Source of the DNA: JALRAP01 sp046302815
GTDB lineage: Bacteria; Bacteroidota; Bacteroidia; AKYH767-A; OLB10
DNA length: 64,000 bases
Reading direction: 5' to 3'
Assembly (NCBI GenBank): GCA_046302815.1
Contig: JBKCHO010000145.1
Coordinates: forward strand, 1 to 64,000
Part shown: in pieces, positions 61,090 to 64,000 of the stretch
Position numbering within the stretch: position 1 is the stretch's first letter
Layout: every line of letters starts with the position of its first letter
Translations under genes and position numbers: made by a program
Notes under the pieces: model-generated
The model's input: only the letters and a program-made list of their open reading frames with translations
Told to the model about the DNA's origin: nothing
The model's database searches: none

Positions 61090-64000
61090 GTGCAACTCAA
61101 GCATTTCCTCAAATATAGCTTCACCACCGGCCTAGCCATGCCTGTTATTGGTATTGTTTTCGGCGCAGGTGTGATGATAGAGCATCGGCGCTCTGAGCCT
61201 AAGTTGCCAGAACCGATCGAAGTGATAGCCCCACCAGATACTGGTAAAAAGGAACCGAAGTTGCCTTATCCTTTCCCAGATAATCTAACGGACCCTTTAT
61301 CAAACCAACCCTCACAAAGTCCGTTATATCTTTCCAATCCATCAAACATTCAGCTTTCGGTTGACTATGATGAGAATGAAAACCAATATAACATTCAGCA
61401 AAAAATAGGCGATCGTTATTTCAGGGATCCGTCGTACATGACTTTTGATGAGTTTGTACGAAGTGAATACCGTCGTTCAACTCGCAACTATTGGAAAGAA
61501 ATTTCGGGTACCTCAACAGGGGACCAGAAGAGAAACATTATCCCTAAAATCTATGTGGGAGGTCAGGCTTTCGATAGGATTTTCGGCGGCAACACGATTG
61601 ACATCCGTCCACAAGGTTCGGCGGAGCTCACTTTCGGACTTAACATTTACAGGAATGACAACCCTGCGATTCCTGAGAAACAGCGTCGTAACATCACATT
61701 TGACTTCAACGAAAAAATACAAATGAATGTGGTTGGCAACATCGGGGAAAAGCTGAAGCTAACCATCAACTACAACACGGAAGCCAGTTTTGATTTCGAG
61801 AACAAGATGAAACTCGAATATACCGGTTTAGAGGACGAGATCATTAAGAAAATCGAAGCAGGGAATGTTTCTCTCCCGCTTAACGGTTCATTGATTCAAG
61901 GAAGCCAAAGCTTGTTCGGTATCAAAACACAATTGCAGTTTGGCAAACTGAAAGTAACAACCGTCGTATCTCAGCAAGAGGGCCAATCATCCACTATCGA
62001 TGTACCTCCTGGAGGTGGACAACAATCCTCCTTTGAAATCCAAGCCGACCAATATGAGGCCAACAAACACTATTTCATCTCCGGATATTTCAAAGACAAC
62101 TACGACAAGGCATTGAAGGATCTGCCCATAATAAACTCTCCAGTCAACATCACCAAGATGGAAGTTTGGGTAACCAACAAAAACAACAATACGGAAAACA
62201 CCCGCGACATCGTTGCATTCATGGATCTTGGAGAGTACAAGATTTTCAGTAACGCGTTGATTTCTCAAGGGCCATCCGTTTTCCCATCAAACGACAAGTC
62301 AAACAATTTGTATTCGTTGATGAACGGCCAGTATCTCCAATCGCGTGATATCAACACCGTTTCACAAAGCCTTGATCCATTGGCTGGTTCTCCATATGGT
62401 TTCGCACCCCAGCAGGATTATATCCGGTTGGTAGGAGCAAGAAAACTCAACCCTAACGAATTTACATTCCATCCTCAACTTGGTTTCATTTCCCTGAACC
62501 AAGCGCTCAACTCAAATGAGGTTCTAGCCGTTGCTTATGAATACACCATTGGTAATGATGTTTTCACCGTTGGAGATCTTACAACCTCTGGTATCACTGC
62601 ACCTAAGGCATTATTCGTAAAGCTTATTAAAAGTACCAATATCAACCCTAAGCTTCCAACTTGGGACTTGATGATGAAAAATGTCTACTCAATTGGCTCA
62701 TTCCAAGTACAGCGAGATAACTTCCGACTGAATGTATTATACAGCGATAACACGGATGGACTGAAGAAAATTAACTACCTACCTGTTCCTTCTTCAGAGA
62801 CAAGTTTAAAAGGTGTGCCAATCATACAGGTACTTGGCCTAGATAGGCTTGATCAAAGGAACGACCCTTATGCGGACGGTATATTTGATTATGTTGAGGG
62901 TATCACAGTGAACTCCAGTAATGGCCGTATATTTTTCCCCGTGAGGGAGCCATTTGGTAGTTACTTAAGGACAAAGTTCATCGACAACAATGTGGCTAAC
63001 AACTTTGTTTACGAACAATTGTACGATAGCACTAGGACTGCCGCCCAACAGCTACCCGAGCTTAACAAATTCACCATAGTAGGAACTTACCAAAGCTCAT
63101 CTAGTTCCGAAATTTACCTCAATGCCATAAATATTCCGCAGGGGTCGGTTGTGGTCACTGCCGGTGGGGTTCCATTACAGGAAAATGTGGATTACACCGT
63201 AGATTATAACCTCGGTCGAGTCAAAATCATCAATGCAGGCATCTTGGCCTCTGCTACTCCTATCAAAATTTCCTTGGAGAGCAACTCTCTCTTTAGCATT
63301 CAATCCAAATCGTTATACGGAGCCCGTTTCGATTACATGGTTAACAAGGACTTCAATCTGGGGGGGACCTTCCTGCATTTGAATGAACGGCCTATCACCA
63401 GAAAAGTTAACATCGGGGATGAACCCATACGCAATACCATTTGGGGTGTCGACGGAACATACACTACAACCTCTGGATTCATTACAAGACTCGTTGATAA
63501 GCTGCCGTTTATCGAGACGAAAGCGGAATCCAAGATTACAATAGCAGGCGAATTTGCAAATCTGATTCCGGGTACCTCTAGGGCCATTGGGAAGTCGGGC
63601 AATGCCTACATTGATGACTTTGAGGGTAGCCAATCAACTATTGATATTAGAAATCCCGGAACTTGGTCAATGTCATCCGTACCTCAAGGACAACCAAGTT
63701 TGTTTCCAGAGGCCGTTTTCAATGATTCCTTGATATCAGGATTCAATCGAGCAAGACTTGCGTGGTACAACATCGATCCTACTGTTTTCTATAGAAACAA
63801 CAATAGTTTGTTGCCTCCAAACATAACCACTGTAGACTTGTCCAACCACAATGTCAGAGAGGTTTTGGAAACGGAGATTTTCCCATTCAAGCAAAATCAA
63901 ACAGGTCAAGCCACCAACATTAATATTCTAAATTTGGCTTATTTCCCATCGGAGCGTGGCCCGAACAACTATGATGTGAATGCGACATCTGTTTCTGCTG
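61090..64000 (+). CDS. sprA: Cell surface protein SprA/Sov, T9SS translocon (5' part)
   Basis: SprA is the giant outer-membrane barrel that forms the T9SS translocon; family members have about 2,400 residues, of which about 970 are seen before the window ends. Family blocks are RYYVGGQ-like PKIYVGGQAFDRIFGGNTIDIRPQG, the TFDFNEKIQMNVVGNIGEKLKL segment, and NLAYFPSERGPNNYDVNA at the right end. There is no ATG between the frame's opening and 61138. I favour the GTG at 61090, which gives a basic N-terminus (MQLKHFLKYS) and a hydrophobic signal segment (LAMPVIGIVFGAG); the ATG at 61138 would cut this off. The upstream 120 bp has only a near-consensus TAATTTGG (61016-61023). Confidence 0.93.
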   Translation, partial: MQLKHFLKYSFTTGLAMPVIGIVFGAGVMIEHRRSEPKLPEPIEVIAPPDTGKKEPKLPYPFPDNLTDPLSNQPSQSPLYLSNPSNIQLSVDYDENENQYNIQQKIGDRYFRDPSYMTFDEFVRSEYRRSTRNYWKEISGTSTGDQKRNIIPKIYVGGQAFDRIFGGNTIDIRPQGSAELTFGLNIYRNDNPAIPEKQRRNITFDFNEKIQMNVVGNIGEKLKLTINYNTEASFDFENKMKLEYTGLEDEIIKKIEAGNVSLPLNGSLIQGSQSLFGIKTQLQFGKLKVTTVVSQQEGQSSTIDVPPGGGQQSSFEIQADQYEANKHYFISGYFKDNYDKALKDLPIINSPVNITKMEVWVTNKNNNTENTRDIVAFMDLGEYKIFSNALISQGPSVFPSNDKSNNLYSLMNGQYLQSRDINTVSQSLDPLAGSPYGFAPQQDYIRLVGARKLNPNEFTFHPQLGFISLNQALNSNEVLAVAYEYTIGNDVFTVGDLTTSGITAPKALFVKLIKSTNINPKLPTWDLMMKNVYSIGSFQVQRDNFRLNVLYSDNTDGLKKINYLPVPSSETSLKGVPIIQVLGLDRLDQRNDPYADGIFDYVEGITVNSSNGRIFFPVREPFGSYLRTKFIDNNVANNFVYEQLYDSTRTAAQQLPELNKFTIVGTYQSSSSSEIYLNAINIPQGSVVVTAGGVPLQENVDYTVDYNLGRVKIINAGILASATPIKISLESNSLFSIQSKSLYGARFDYMVNKDFNLGGTFLHLNERPITRKVNIGDEPIRNTIWGVDGTYTTTSGFITRLVDKLPFIETKAESKITIAGEFANLIPGTSRAIGKSGNAYIDDFEGSQSTIDIRNPGTWSMSSVPQGQPSLFPEAVFNDSLISGFNRARLAWYNIDPTVFYRNNNSLLPPNITTVDLSNHNVREVLETEIFPFKQNQTGQATNINILNLAYFPSERGPNNYDVNATSVSA

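Noticed and set aside
1..64000. tRNA, rRNA, CRISPR arrays, insertion sequences or prophage
   Set aside because: No cloverleaf T-loop signatures, tandem spaced repeats, transposase motifs or phage genes were recognised by reading; a covariance-model scan would be decisive for small RNAs.

Overview
This 64 kb window is chromosomal DNA from a member of the Bacteroidota. The evidence is its gene content and promoter style: a MraZ-to-FtsZ division cluster lacking murF and ddl, KorAB, IspG of the long form, GldB/GldC, DUF6089 (PorG-type) proteins, SprA, two proteins with C-terminal type IX sorting domains, and several TAnnTTTG -7 elements. The genus cannot be fixed from sequence alone; a gliding or T9SS-bearing aerobic lineage (Flavobacteriales, Chitinophagales or Cytophagales) fits. 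I count 53 protein-coding loci, nearly all housekeeping or envelope genes. No tRNA, rRNA, insertion sequence, prophage or CRISPR array was seen.

Layout. (1) 1-16.4 kb, minus strand: a compact 14-gene dcw operon, mraZ-rsmH-ftsL-ftsI-murE-mraY-murD-ftsW-murG-murC-ftsQ-ftsA-ftsZ-yqeY, closed by a terminator at 68-97. It makes lipid II and builds the divisome. (2) 16.7-19.1 kb, plus: an O-acyltransferase/N-acyltransferase pair resembling GlsA/GlsB (aminolipid synthesis), then engB. (3) 19.1-22.8 kb: gldC and a frameshifted gldB on the minus strand, divergent from a beta-barrel protein and nadE. (4) 22.8-25.7 kb: korAB. (5) 25.9-27.7 kb: trmB and a divergent glycosyltransferase. (6) 27.75-31.0 kb: a cobalamin riboswitch, a BtuB-like TonB receptor and a BtuG-like surface propeller lipoprotein, i.e. 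a B12 uptake module. (7) 31.0-42.5 kb: a small lipoprotein and gamma-carbonic anhydrase, then a minus-strand envelope operon of CBS protein, TamA-like protein, nadK, two PorG paralogues, uppS, bamA, two Skp/OmpH chaperones and murI. (8) 42.6-51.4 kb: pdxJ, a polysaccharide deacetylase, a large DUF2723 membrane protein, ispG, ferritin and a CtpA-type protease. (9) 51.4-58.0 kb: a PAP2-like membrane protein, rpoN, asnS and two T9SS cargo proteins. (10) 58.1-64 kb: maeB, ruvA and the first 970 or so codons of sprA, which runs off the right end.

Themes. The window couples cell-wall synthesis and division (dcw, murI, uppS), outer-membrane assembly (bamA, skp, TamA-like) and type IX secretion/gliding (gldB, gldC, two porG-like genes, sprA, two cargo proteins). 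The strongest anomaly is gldB: its reading frame is broken at a (GT)3 run, with both halves otherwise well preserved. I did not find a wholly new system; the most useful leads are the gldB break, the tandem PorG pair, the GlsA/GlsB pair, the B12 module, and several short or overlapping promoter arrangements.
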